Assembly (NCBI GenBank): GCA_039190005.1
Contig: JBCCYM010000046.1
Coordinates: 1-14,603 of the forward strand
Direction: 5' to 3'
Length of the DNA stretch: 14,603 nt
Source: JBCCYM01 sp039190005
GTDB taxonomy: Bacteria; Pseudomonadota; Gammaproteobacteria; UBA12402
Each line of letters starts with the position of its first letter. The first letter of the stretch is position 1. Shown one piece after another: positions 1-6,812 of the stretch. The notes under the pieces are model-generated. The model was not told the origin of the DNA. It saw only the letters and a list, made by a program, of their open reading frames with translations, and did no database searches. The position numbers were made by a program, and so were the translations under genes.

Positions 1-103
1 TATAATTTCTAATTACTCTAAATATATCAAAAATCATTTAATCAATCTAGCTAATCTGGCTTATTTCCAGAGTAAATGCACCTAAAGGTAAGTTGTTGAT
101 CTT

Positions 104-134
104 GATTATTAACAATAATCTAAAAAATTTAGAT
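104..134. repeat. Two abutting perfect AT-rich inverted repeats
   Basis: Bases 104-110 (GATTATT) are the reverse complement of 114-120 (AATAATC), with a 3-base spacer. Bases 118-124 (ATCTAAA) are the reverse complement of 128-134 (TTTAGAT), again with a 3-base spacer. The two palindromes share bases 118-120. They are too AT-rich to be a convincing intrinsic terminator. A regulator-binding site is possible, but in AT-rich DNA chance palindromes are common. Confidence 0.4.
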
Positions 135-208
135 GTGTTTACCTCGGGTTTTTCTCAAGCAATATGTTAAAATGCCACTGATAACTTTTTTATTAGAAGA
201 GTGACTAA

Positions 209-322
209 ATGGATCAGATGACGCATCGCCTCATTCTGCTTAACGCCTCGCGGCAGAATTGTGGAAAGACTGGGTTTGATAGAGTAGTAAAATTACCTAT
301 TTACTTACTTGCCACACTATAG
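209..322 (+). other. Short ORF of 37 codons, coding status doubtful
   Basis: An ATG at 209 follows a weak purine-rich stretch (AGAAGAG, 196-202) and opens a 37-residue frame that ends with TAG at 320-322. The predicted peptide begins MDQMTHRLIL and is not one I recognise. A 7-bp inverted repeat (ATTCTGC at 233-239, GCAGAAT at 253-259) lies inside it. It could be a small protein, a structured RNA, or a remnant of a mobile element. I see no domain and would not annotate it as a gene without conservation evidence. Confidence 0.15.
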
Positions 323-346
323 CAAAATTGAGTTTATGTGTGGCTA

Positions 347-375
347 TTGTGTTAAAAAATTTAATAAGAGATAAT
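347..375 (+). promoter_or_regulatory. Candidate sigma-70-like promoter for the plus-strand hydrolase
   Basis: TTGTGT at 347-352 and GATAAT at 370-375 are separated by 17 bases. The -10 hexamer matches the consensus at five of six bases and the -35 at three. Transcription would begin near 382 and leave a leader of about 30 bases before the ATG at 412. The region is AT-rich, so chance matches are likely. Confidence 0.3.
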
Positions 376-411
376 AAACAAAACATTATATGTCGAACAC
401 AGGTGTTTCAA

Positions 412-1551
412 ATGAAAAAGCAAACAAACCGAATAGTATTACTTTTTTTAATTGCTTTATTTTTTCTACTCTCTGCCAACACAGCAAGTGCGTTGACACC
501 ATTGCAGAAAAAATTAAACGCTGTAATTCACAAGGCACAAACACAATTCAATATCAATTCAGTGTCACTCGCGGTGCTTTTACCGGGAAAAACTAAACCT
601 GAAACTTTTGTAGCAGGCACAATTGCCCGCAATGATTCAAGCCCAATTTCAGCGACTACATTGTTTAAAGTAGGCAGTATTACAAAAACATACACTGCTA
701 CCTTAATTGCCAAAGCAATCGAAGAAAATAAACTTTCATTGACAGATCCATTAGGTAAATATTTACCGCAATATCCAAAATGGAAACAGATTACTGTTTC
801 AGAACTGGTCAATCAAACTAGCGGTATTCTCGACTACGATAAAACCCCTCACTGGTGGAAAAACTTAGTGACTTATCACGGCAAAGTTTGGACAGCTAAA
901 GAACTGGTACAATTAGCGTACAACAGCCCCGCTCAATTTCCACCTGGACAAGGTTGGGCTTATTCGAATACCAATTATATTTTACTGGGCATGATTGTGG
1001 AAAAAGTATTTAACACACATATTCCTAAATTAATGAACAAACTTATCTCGCGCGCATCGCTGACACATACGTTTTATTATCCAACAAATAACAATAAAAT
1101 ACGCGCTCGACTCGCGCATGGCTACTTTATGAATCGCTTTGACGAAACTACGCCCAATGAATCTTGGCTGCGAACCGCCGGCGCGATAGTATCGACGCCG
1201 AGTGAGATGTGTACTTGGATGAAAACACTGTTTACTAAAAAAGTTATACCTGGCCTGCCAATTTCTCAATATTTCGATTTCATTGACACCAAAACGGGTA
1301 AAGCCGCTACTAAGGACACAACATTGTCATATAGTTTTGGCGTATTTAAACGACAAACACCAGAGGGTATGATTTATTTCACGCCAGGACTCACTTCAGG
1401 TTACGTTTCAATGATGGTCTATGTGCCTGGTCTTGATACTTATTTTGCCTATTCTGTCAGCAAAGCGCCTATTCCAGGTTTCCATGATTTCATGCTCTCT
1501 CATATTCTGAAAATACTTCAGCAATCTACAGCAATAAAAAGTGATCCCTGA
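412..1551 (+). CDS. Exported class C beta-lactamase/DD-peptidase-like serine hydrolase
   Basis: The product is a 379-residue serine hydrolase of the beta-lactamase class C / penicillin-binding-protein-like family. Members act in the periplasm on peptidoglycan peptides, beta-lactams or unrelated esters; the substrate here cannot be read from sequence. I chose the ATG at 412 over a TTG at 328 because it opens directly into a signal peptide: KK near the start, a hydrophobic core at residues 8-20, and an Ala-Ser-Ala cleavage site at 25-27. The catalytic S-x-x-K motif is Ser89-Ile-Thr-Lys92 and the Tyr-x-Asn motif is Tyr184-Ser-Asn186. At the third motif, usually KTG or HxG, the sequence reads Thr-Pro-Gly (324-326), so classical beta-lactamase activity is unlikely. 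The last residues (Ser-Asp-Pro) and the stop codon lie inside the inverted repeat at 1541-1611, so the original C-terminus may have been replaced. It converges with a second hydrolase of the same fold. Confidence 0.85.
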   Translation: MKKQTNRIVLLFLIALFFLLSANTASALTPLQKKLNAVIHKAQTQFNINSVSLAVLLPGKTKPETFVAGTIARNDSSPISATTLFKVGSITKTYTATLIAKAIEENKLSLTDPLGKYLPQYPKWKQITVSELVNQTSGILDYDKTPHWWKNLVTYHGKVWTAKELVQLAYNSPAQFPPGQGWAYSNTNYILLGMIVEKVFNTHIPKLMNKLISRASLTHTFYYPTNNNKIRARLAHGYFMNRFDETTPNESWLRTAGAIVSTPSEMCTWMKTLFTKKVIPGLPISQYFDFIDTKTGKAATKDTTLSYSFGVFKRQTPEGMIYFTPGLTSGYVSMMVYVPGLDTYFAYSVSKAPIPGFHDFMLSHILKILQQSTAIKSDP

Positions 1552-1611
1552 GCCTGTCGAAGGGTTGCACCCTCATCTTGCCGCCAACCCTTCGACAGGC
1601 TCAGGGATCAC
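1536..1611 (-). terminator. Probable intrinsic terminator of the minus-strand hydrolase
   Basis: Read on the minus strand, the 26-bp stem of the inverted repeat is followed directly by five T residues (complement of 1536-1540). It begins 33 bases past the stop codon of the minus-strand hydrolase. This is the layout of a Rho-independent terminator, although the stem and loop are longer than usual. Read on the plus strand the hairpin is followed by TGCGG and only four Ts, so termination in that direction is less certain. Confidence 0.55.
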
Positions 1612-1623
1612 TGCGGTTTTAAG
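1541..1623. repeat. REP-like palindromic repeat, copy 1 (perfect 26-bp inverted repeat)
   Basis: Bases 1541-1566 are the exact reverse complement of 1586-1611, with a 19-base loop. The core is CCCTTCGACAGGCTCAGGG. As I recall, very similar cores are dispersed in many unrelated bacterial genomes. The right arm and its flank (1588-1623) match 7800-7836 with two substitutions and one extra T. The left arm overlaps the end of the plus-strand hydrolase and supplies its TGA stop codon (1549-1551). Confidence 0.9.
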
Positions 1624-1643
1624 GCTTTATTAATTATAATATT

Positions 1644-2786
1644 TTAGATATTTGGAATTTTGACCAATTCATCAAAGAAAGGGAAATAGTATGGCCAATT
1701 AAATTTATGAGCAACGTAAGCAACAAGGTAATTGATAACAATATCACCGGTTTCAGAGTTTGTCATAATAACCATTCCTTTTCCTGTATTAGGAAACATA
1801 ATAATTAAACTATGATACCCATAATTATGCCCTTCTTTCCGAAAGTATAATCCCTTGCCTTTCCCGGCAACAACAACGCCTAAACCAAAATCTGTACTTT
1901 TTTGCCGTGTTAACATTTCTGTGGCAACTTTCTTAGGCAAAAATCCTTTTGGGTTTCCGCGAAAAGATTGTGAAACATTGATAGCGAATTTAGCAAGGTC
2001 ACTTGGTGTTGACCACATACCACCAGCACCCGAACAGGCATAATTATGCCATCCACCAGGCACCTCTTTACCATCCCAGCCAGTATAAGCAATTGCCGCC
2101 CGAGATAATAATTTTTCATTTTTAAGCGGATACTCATAGATGCTATTAGTCATTCCAATTTTTTGCAGAACTTGTTTATTCATGAAATCGTTAAAATTCT
2201 TTTTACTTACATCAGAGATAACTTGCTGGAGAACTTGAAATGCGCCGCCAGAGTAGAAATACCTACTCCCTGGGGTATAGAAAACATCAATTTTAGGTGT
2301 GTTTGATGGCTTATCACCATTTAGTATTTGGATATTTGATGGCAATTTCAATCCTCTTTGATAACCGGGAAAACCTGACACAGAGAGCCCACTGGTCATA
2401 TCCATTAAATTTCGAATCAATACTGGTTGTTTTTGAGTATATTGATTTGGCTTTATTTTCCAGGTTTTTAAATAGTCATTAGCAGGTTGGTCAAGTTTAA
2501 TTTTATTTTCGGAAACTAGTTTTAATGCCGCATAAGTAGTGAGTGTCTTGCTAATTGAGGCAGCCTGAAATATTGTCTGATTATCTACATTTATGTTTGG
2601 GTTAATTGATACTGTTTTAGCTTCTATAATTTTATTATTATTGATAATCGCATAACCCAATACAGGAACTTTATAAGTTCTCATAAGTTGTTTTACATCT
2701 AAATTTAATTGTTGCGCGTTAGCTTCTACTGTTAATAAAAAAGAAATTAGGATTGAGAGTATTATTTTCATAACTGTATTTATCAT
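1644..2786 (-). CDS. Exported class C beta-lactamase-like serine hydrolase
   Basis: The product has 380 residues and belongs to the serine beta-lactamase/PBP-like family. The start at 2786 is preferred to a TTG further upstream (2855), because a strong AAAGGAGG ribosome-binding site lies about 11 bases before it and it leads into a signal peptide ending Ala-Asn-Ala (residues 22-24). The catalytic motif is Ser77-Ile-Ser-Lys80. The second motif reads Tyr178-Ser-Gly180, with Gly where classical enzymes have Asn; some esterase-like members of the family share this. Near the C-terminus Gly-His320-Asn-Tyr-Gly323 occupies the place of the HxG/KTG motif. The sequence differs widely from the converging plus-strand hydrolase, so the two are distant relatives and not a recent duplication. 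The substrate is unknown; a peptidoglycan peptide or an ester is possible. It ends before a hairpin that probably terminates both genes. Confidence 0.85.
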   Translation of the reverse strand: MINTVMKIILSILISFLLTVEANAQQLNLDVKQLMRTYKVPVLGYAIINNNKIIEAKTVSINPNINVDNQTIFQAASISKTLTTYAALKLVSENKIKLDQPANDYLKTWKIKPNQYTQKQPVLIRNLMDMTSGLSVSGFPGYQRGLKLPSNIQILNGDKPSNTPKIDVFYTPGSRYFYSGGAFQVLQQVISDVSKKNFNDFMNKQVLQKIGMTNSIYEYPLKNEKLLSRAAIAYTGWDGKEVPGGWHNYACSGAGGMWSTPSDLAKFAINVSQSFRGNPKGFLPKKVATEMLTRQKSTDFGLGVVVAGKGKGLYFRKEGHNYGYHSLIIMFPNTGKGMVIMTNSETGDIVINYLVAYVAHKFNWPYYFPFFDELVKIPNI

Positions 2787-2892
2787 TTTCTTGTGCCCCT
2801 CCTTTGCAGGATATAAGTATAATCCAACAATTTTTGCACAAAAGCAAGTTCGCAAAGCACAATATTATAGCACTTTCCTATCACACTTTATC

Positions 2893-3726
2893 TTACTTAA
2901 GCTTTTTGCTTTCAGATAACTTTAAATAATTATCCTGACTTATTACGCTGCGACCCAGTTCTCTTTCTGTTTCTTTGCGAGCAGTGCCGGCAACTTTGCC
3001 ACCGCGTTGAGCAACTTTTTTGTTTGCTGGCATTCCTGCCGGTTGTTCTTGCTTGGAAATTTCAGTAGTCACTCTTTCACCGAGCATAGTGAAAATAAGT
3101 TCTAAATCTGTCATATGATCGTGTAAATTCGCTTTGGATTGCTCAGGCAGATTTTTATGTTGTTTGTATTCATTAGGCATCATGCCAAATGTAGCTTTGG
3201 AAATTTCTGCCGTCAAAATAGCATAATCACTTTGCTTGTTTATACCACGTTCTTTCCATTCATCCGTGAGATTCTGCCGAATGGCTATACCACGTAACCG
3301 TTTATCAATCCAATCTTGCGGATAACCCTTTTGTTCATAAAGTTGTTTCATCCGTTCCTGAGCCAGTTCCGGATTTTCGATTTCTTGCACACGTTCATAA
3401 GCAATTTTTGCTAACCAGCGTTTAAAAGGTTCGGCTTTAGGTGAGGGAATGGATTGGATAATGCGTAGAATGCCTTCGGTATTGGCACAATCAGTAACAC
3501 GCATTTTTCCATCCTTAGCCTGTAATTTCAACCCGTGACAATTTGTCACGGGTTCATTACTTTCTTGTATAAGTCGCTGTTTTAACTTGCGCCAATAAGC
3601 ACCCGCGTCAGTGCTGTCAGTCAACGCGCCACAGACATCAACCACACTAAACCACCATTGCTCATGATGCCAAGCACGGCGGATAGTTTTTTCTTTAAAA
3701 ATAACGATGGCTTGTTCTTTATTCAT
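2893..3726 (-). CDS. Bro-N domain protein with DinD-like C-terminus
   Basis: The product has 277 residues. Residues 4 to about 110 look like a Bro-N domain (for example WWFSVVDVCGALTDS at 24-38 and YWRKLKQRL at 44-52). This is a DNA-binding module found in phage antirepressors and baculovirus BRO proteins. Residues from about 150 to 265 resemble the C-terminus of DinD, the DNA-damage-inducible protein: a TAEISKATFGMMPNEYK-like block at 172-188, MTDLELIFTML at 205-215, and a Lys/Gly-rich motif KKVAQRGGKVAGTARK at 236-251. Proteins with this pairing are common in prophages and integrated elements, often beside toxin-antitoxin genes, as here. I see no LexA-type box upstream, so SOS control is not supported. 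The start codon follows a weak GAAGAAG site. The biochemical role is unknown; antirepressor-like regulation is an inference from the N-terminal domain. Confidence 0.8.
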   Translation of the reverse strand: MNKEQAIVIFKEKTIRRAWHHEQWWFSVVDVCGALTDSTDAGAYWRKLKQRLIQESNEPVTNCHGLKLQAKDGKMRVTDCANTEGILRIIQSIPSPKAEPFKRWLAKIAYERVQEIENPELAQERMKQLYEQKGYPQDWIDKRLRGIAIRQNLTDEWKERGINKQSDYAILTAEISKATFGMMPNEYKQHKNLPEQSKANLHDHMTDLELIFTMLGERVTTEISKQEQPAGMPANKKVAQRGGKVAGTARKETERELGRSVISQDNYLKLSESKKLK

Positions 3727-3742
3727 TTTGTTACTTCTTCTA

Positions 3743-3771
3743 AATATCTTTGTTTAAAACCAAATAGCCAA
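3743..3771 (-). promoter_or_regulatory. Weak candidate promoter for the Bro-N/DinD-like gene
   Basis: On the minus strand TTGGCT (3771-3766) and GATATT (3748-3743) are 17 bases apart, each matching the sigma-70 consensus at four of six bases. Initiation would fall about 10 bases before the ATG at 3726. The gene may equally be read through from higBA, which ends 45 bases upstream. Confidence 0.2.
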
Positions 3772-4107
3772 CTAAGCCATCGCAATTTTCAATCGTCCAT
3801 GTACTTGTCGGCGACTACGTTTTGGTTTCACGACAATCTCAACATCTTGGTTGAGCAAATTAAGAAAATGGATTAATCGTTCCATGGAAAAACCTCGTAA
3901 TTGACCATTCATCAACGCGGAAATTTTTGGTTGATTAATACTCAGTAATTGAGCCGCTTCAACCTGTTTTAGATGACGTTTTTCAATAATATCATGAATA
4001 CGAACAGCTAGCTGCGCTTTTGCCATACTCTCGTCAGCGTCAGCATAGCCTAAATCCTGATAAATATTGCCACTACTTTTGGTATATTCAATCGCTTTTT
4101 TTGGCAT
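3772..4107 (-). CDS. higA: HigA-type antitoxin, XRE/HTH family
   Basis: The product is a 111-residue antitoxin that should bind and neutralise the upstream toxin and repress its own operon. Residues 34-85 hold a Cro/C1-type helix-turn-helix, with LKQVEAAQLLSINQPKISAL at 46-65. It continues into the block RGFSMERLIHFLNLLNQDVEI at 71-91, with its Phe-Ser, Arg-Leu and Asp-Val-Glu-Ile signature residues, typical of the HTH_37 antitoxin group. The last 17 residues are rich in Arg and Lys. The ATG at 4107 is preferred to a GTG at 4116, because the AAAGGTGA before it is correctly placed for that ATG. It starts one base past the toxin stop codon, so the two genes are probably translationally coupled. 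The family assignment is firm; the gene symbol is by analogy. Confidence 0.88.
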   Translation of the reverse strand: MPKKAIEYTKSSGNIYQDLGYADADESMAKAQLAVRIHDIIEKRHLKQVEAAQLLSINQPKISALMNGQLRGFSMERLIHFLNLLNQDVEIVVKPKRSRRQVHGRLKIAMA

Positions 4108-4108
4108 C

Positions 4109-4453
4109 TTATTCACCTTTATGTAAAGTTTCCGCCTCTTTGAGGCGTTTTTTAATCATGTCTATTTCCTGAGCCGGTGTCGCTATGCCTCGTTTTGATT
4201 TCTTCTGAAAACAATGTAACACATACACCGTATCACCCAATTTGACCGTATACACAGCTCGATAAGTATTGCCAGCATGGTCACAGGTAATCTCTATTAC
4301 CGTGGGTTTTATACCTTTCAATGGTTTAGCTTGATAGGGCATTCTTCCTATTTGCACCATGTATAATCTAAATCCCATCGCGTCTTTTACCTCTTCAGGA
4401 AAAGACTTGAGTTGTTTCAAACTATTGCCTAACCATATTGTCGATTTAATCAT
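4109..4453 (-). CDS. higB: HigB-type toxin, RelE superfamily (Gp49-like)
   Basis: The product has 114 residues and matches the phage-derived Gp49-like/HigB group of RelE-superfamily toxins, which cleave mRNA on the ribosome. Diagnostic stretches are IGRMPYQAKPLKGI at 36-49, the Tyr-Arg-Ala-Val-Tyr strand at 64-68, and VYVLHCFQKKSKRGIATP at 76-93 followed by a basic helix. The toxin gene comes first and the HTH antitoxin second, the usual higBA order. It starts 69 bases after virB11 ends. The ribosome-binding site is poor, and a short imperfect palindrome lies upstream (4467-4494). Toxin-antitoxin pairs of this type often stabilise mobile elements, which fits the T4SS next door. The length is normal for the family and I see no sign of inactivation. 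Confidence 0.88.
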   Translation of the reverse strand: MIKSTIWLGNSLKQLKSFPEEVKDAMGFRLYMVQIGRMPYQAKPLKGIKPTVIEITCDHAGNTYRAVYTVKLGDTVYVLHCFQKKSKRGIATPAQEIDMIKKRLKEAETLHKGE

Positions 4454-4466
4454 ATTTTATACTTAA

Positions 4467-4494
4467 ATTAGGATATTTGCAAAACATTTCTAAT
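4467..4494. promoter_or_regulatory. Imperfect palindrome upstream of higB, possible antitoxin operator
   Basis: ATTAG at 4467-4471 and CTAAT at 4490-4494 form the outer ends of a 28-base imperfect palindrome in which about 8 of 12 bases per arm pair. It lies 14-41 bases before the toxin ATG, where HigA-type antitoxins usually bind to repress their own operon. This is a positional inference in AT-rich DNA. Confidence 0.3.
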
Positions 4495-4522
4495 ATTTTA
4501 TGCCGTCGTATTTCATTGATGT

Positions 4523-5521
4523 CTATAAATCACCATATTTCCAATAAATACTCTGCACTCGCCTGCCCTTTGCTGTTTTTTCTAACTGGACAATAATGTC
4601 AATGACTGTTTTAAGCTCATGGAGAATATCTTCATCTGTCATTGATGGGACATTGTTGAGTTTATACATCTGCGTCATGCGCATAAAAGCAATTTGCGGG
4701 TTATTGGCATGAATGCTGGTCATAGATCCTTCATGCCCTGTCGCCGCGGCCGCTAAAAATTCTAAAATTTCTTTGCCACGTATCTCTCCGACAACAATAC
4801 GATCCGGACGTAAACGCAAACAGCATTGTACCAAATCTTGCAGAGTCACCTTAGCTTCACCTTGCTCGCCTTTAGTAGCGAGCAACGCGAGATGATTGGC
4901 ATGTGTAAGGTCTACTTCGCGTGTATCTTCTAAAATGAGTAGTCGCGCCTCAGGCTCAACAGCTTGCAGACAGGCATTCAAAAATGTTGTTTTCCCGCTT
5001 GATGTGCCGCCTGAAATCACAATATTTTTTTTGCTAACAATTGCCTGTTGGATAAACTCAGCCCAACGCCCTTCTTGATAACATTGATATAAGATGCGAT
5101 CATCGTCTGATAAATCATCAATTGTTGCTTTACCAATCAGTGATGCTTTTTTAACCGCGCTAAAAAATTTCTGAGCGCAATAATCCTCAAGTGATACCCG
5201 CCGCATCACCTTTCGGCGAATTGACAGGCAAGGATAGCGCGAGACCGGCGGCATGACTAACTGTACTCGCGAACCATCAAACAGGTTACCTGATAAAAGC
5301 GGCTGCTCTCTTGAAAGCGTTTGGTGGTTTTCATTGGCAATTAAGCGAAAAAGTGTTCGCAAATGATCAGCATCCAGTTCAGGGACATCATGACAAGTCA
5401 TACATCCCGATTTTTCTGTCCACACTTCCTGTGGTCGATTGATGAGGATTTCATTGACACTGTTATCCTCAAGCCATGGTGTTAAGGGGCGAAGTAAACG
5501 CTGTGATGCGGCAATAATCAT
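4523..5521 (-). CDS. virB11: T4SS hexameric ATPase VirB11
   Basis: VirB11 is a cytoplasmic, inner-membrane-associated hexameric ATPase that powers pilus assembly and substrate transfer with VirB4. The 332-residue protein is full length. The Walker A motif Gly-Gly-Thr-Ser-Ser-Gly-Lys-Thr is at 171-178, the acidic box LILEDTREVD at 195-204, the Walker B region RIVVGEIRGKE at 241-251 and the His box TGHEGSMTSIHANNP at 261-275. The ATG at 5521 follows an AAAGGA ribosome-binding site, and an in-frame stop 18 bases upstream rules out a longer N-terminus. A 145-base gap separates it from virB10, unlike the tight spacing in most of the operon. It is the last T4SS gene in this window; the next gene is a toxin and not the virD4 often found here. 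Confidence 0.97.
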   Translation of the reverse strand: MIIAASQRLLRPLTPWLEDNSVNEILINRPQEVWTEKSGCMTCHDVPELDADHLRTLFRLIANENHQTLSREQPLLSGNLFDGSRVQLVMPPVSRYPCLSIRRKVMRRVSLEDYCAQKFFSAVKKASLIGKATIDDLSDDDRILYQCYQEGRWAEFIQQAIVSKKNIVISGGTSSGKTTFLNACLQAVEPEARLLILEDTREVDLTHANHLALLATKGEQGEAKVTLQDLVQCCLRLRPDRIVVGEIRGKEILEFLAAAATGHEGSMTSIHANNPQIAFMRMTQMYKLNNVPSMTDEDILHELKTVIDIIVQLEKTAKGRRVQSIYWKYGDL

Positions 5522-5666
5522 GATTTTTATCCTTTTACATTATGTTACGGTTCTACACTTTCTTACGACTATAATTAGTATTGTTAGTTTTCGGCAGTCG
5601 GCTTAACCCACCTCCTCCCACTGTCCATTAAAAGGTTGAGCTGATTGCCCCCAATGATCTTCTCTA
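5522..5666 (-). other. Gene-free gap between virB10 and virB11
   Basis: Only ORFs of 14-22 codons are visible here. On the minus strand a strong Shine-Dalgarno-like GGGAGGAGGTGGG lies near 5608-5620 but has no start codon at a suitable distance opening a credible frame. A direct repeat TCGGC-AG-TCGGC lies near 5591-5602. VirB10 ends normally, so I do not read this as a frameshifted extension of it. It may be a scar of a lost gene or a leader for virB11. Confidence 0.4.
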
Positions 5667-6812
5667 TCAAAATACTGTTCCAGATAAATCCAAATCTCGC
5701 GCCACAAATACCACAATCGCCGCCCCTTGATGAATATGCAGCGTTGGCTGAATATTTCGTTGAGATTGCAGGGTCTGTCCAGCCTGCTGCGCAAATGAAT
5801 TTGAAATGGCTTGTCTATAGGCGGCATCACTGTTGTATTGATCCTGATTATTCACACCAATGGTTGCGGCACCGGCGCCAATTAAGGAAATTAATGTCGC
5901 CGTGCCGAAACGCTGAAAAAAGTGCACGTCTTTCGCGTCCGCTGGCGAGCCCGCGCGACCGAGAAAATCACTACTAGGACTGTTAATTATCAATGAGATG
6001 CCTTGCGGGGTAATAATGCGATTCCACATGATAAAAACACGACTGCTCGCCTGGCCATTCGAGGACATTGACGCGTACTGCCCCACCAGACGTGAACCTG
6101 CTGGAATCAAAGGTCTCATCCCACGATAAGCATATACCGGTTCACTGATCACAGCTCGAACCATGCCCGGCAGATCAGAATTAATCGCCGTTTCCAAAGT
6201 GGCATGAATGAATTCACCTTGTACAATTGTGGCATTAGGATGCGTAATACGTTGAGCAGTCACCGTATCTAAATCTGTTGACTGCGCATTGGCATATTGT
6301 GAAAACGCGTCGCCACCAATTAATAGATGTGTCACGTTTTTTTCATTTTGTGCTGATGCTTGTTGTTCATTTTGTCCAAACACTTCAATTGGCGCGCCCA
6401 TGCGTTTTGCAAGATTATTTTCATCCATGTTTGTCGGACGATGCTTTGCTTGGGCATTATTACCAAGACTGGAAATAAGCGGTGATTGCGGCAACGCGCT
6501 TTCCGGCTGATGAAGCTGTCTGGCATTGTTAGAAAAAACACTAGAACGACCGCGCAGCGTCTTTTCTTGTTTTTCAATGATATTGTTTTCTTTACGATGC
6601 CCCAACATCACAAACAGCATTAACACAGCAAATATAAATAGTGCCGCAAAGATAATTTTATTAGTGTTAAATGTCTTACCAAAGACGACAGAACGGCGTG
6701 GTTGATTTTGCGCGGTTGTAGTTTTATCAGTAGTGTTAATGTCAGTGTGCTGATCTGCCAATAAAGATTTAAACCGATCAAGTTTCTTTTTTTTATGCTT
6801 ATCTCCCATCAT
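5667..6812 (-). CDS. virB10: T4SS scaffold protein VirB10 (TrbI family)
   Basis: VirB10 spans both membranes and links the inner-membrane complex to the outer-membrane core, reacting to ATP use by VirB11/VirD4-type ATPases. The 381-residue protein has the standard layout: a basic cytoplasmic N-terminus, one membrane segment at about 53-70, a flexible low-complexity periplasmic linker to about 170, and a C-terminal TrbI-type beta-barrel domain. Recognisable stretches in this domain include VYAYRGMRPLIPAGSRLVGQ, IMWNRIITPQGISL and the terminal IVVFVARDLDLSG. Its ATG overlaps the virB9 stop codon as ATGA, so translation is coupled to virB9. The end of the protein is normal for the family. Assignment is firm. 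Confidence 0.96.
   Translation of the reverse strand: MMGDKHKKKKLDRFKSLLADQHTDINTTDKTTTAQNQPRRSVVFGKTFNTNKIIFAALFIFAVLMLFVMLGHRKENNIIEKQEKTLRGRSSVFSNNARQLHQPESALPQSPLISSLGNNAQAKHRPTNMDENNLAKRMGAPIEVFGQNEQQASAQNEKNVTHLLIGGDAFSQYANAQSTDLDTVTAQRITHPNATIVQGEFIHATLETAINSDLPGMVRAVISEPVYAYRGMRPLIPAGSRLVGQYASMSSNGQASSRVFIMWNRIITPQGISLIINSPSSDFLGRAGSPADAKDVHFFQRFGTATLISLIGAGAATIGVNNQDQYNSDAAYRQAISNSFAQQAGQTLQSQRNIQPTLHIHQGAAIVVFVARDLDLSGTVF

Larger units (their letters stand above)
1..411. other. Non-coding stretch upstream of the plus-strand serine hydrolase
   Basis: This stretch has many stop codons in all frames and holds no gene that I can defend. It does hold two touching perfect inverted repeats at 104-134, a short ORF of 37 codons at 209-322, and a possible promoter at 347-375. 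The part from about 211 to 270 looks richer in G and C than its very AT-rich flanks, so it may be a leftover of another element. Confidence 0.6.

Noticed and set aside
396..407. Palindrome AACAC-AG-GTGTT just before the hydrolase start
   Set aside because: The 2-base spacer cannot form a stable RNA loop, and a 5-bp palindrome is expected by chance; too weak to call an operator.
328..411. Extended N-terminus of the plus-strand hydrolase from a TTG at 328
   Set aside because: The ATG at 412 opens directly into a normal signal peptide; the extension would bury it behind 28 residues and has no ribosome-binding site.
2864..2869. Consensus TATAAT on the minus strand upstream of the minus-strand hydrolase
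   Set aside because: No credible -35 element stands at 16-18 bases from it, and the region is AT-rich, so I did not call a promoter.
5603..5830. Minus-strand ORF overlapping the 3' end of virB10, considered as a frameshifted VirB10 extension
   Set aside because: VirB10 already ends at the usual family C-terminus, and the alternate frame shows no VirB10-like sequence.
5645..5977. Plus-strand ORF of 110 codons opposite virB10
   Set aside because: It is an antisense shadow of a conserved coding region and shows no domain or ribosome-binding site.
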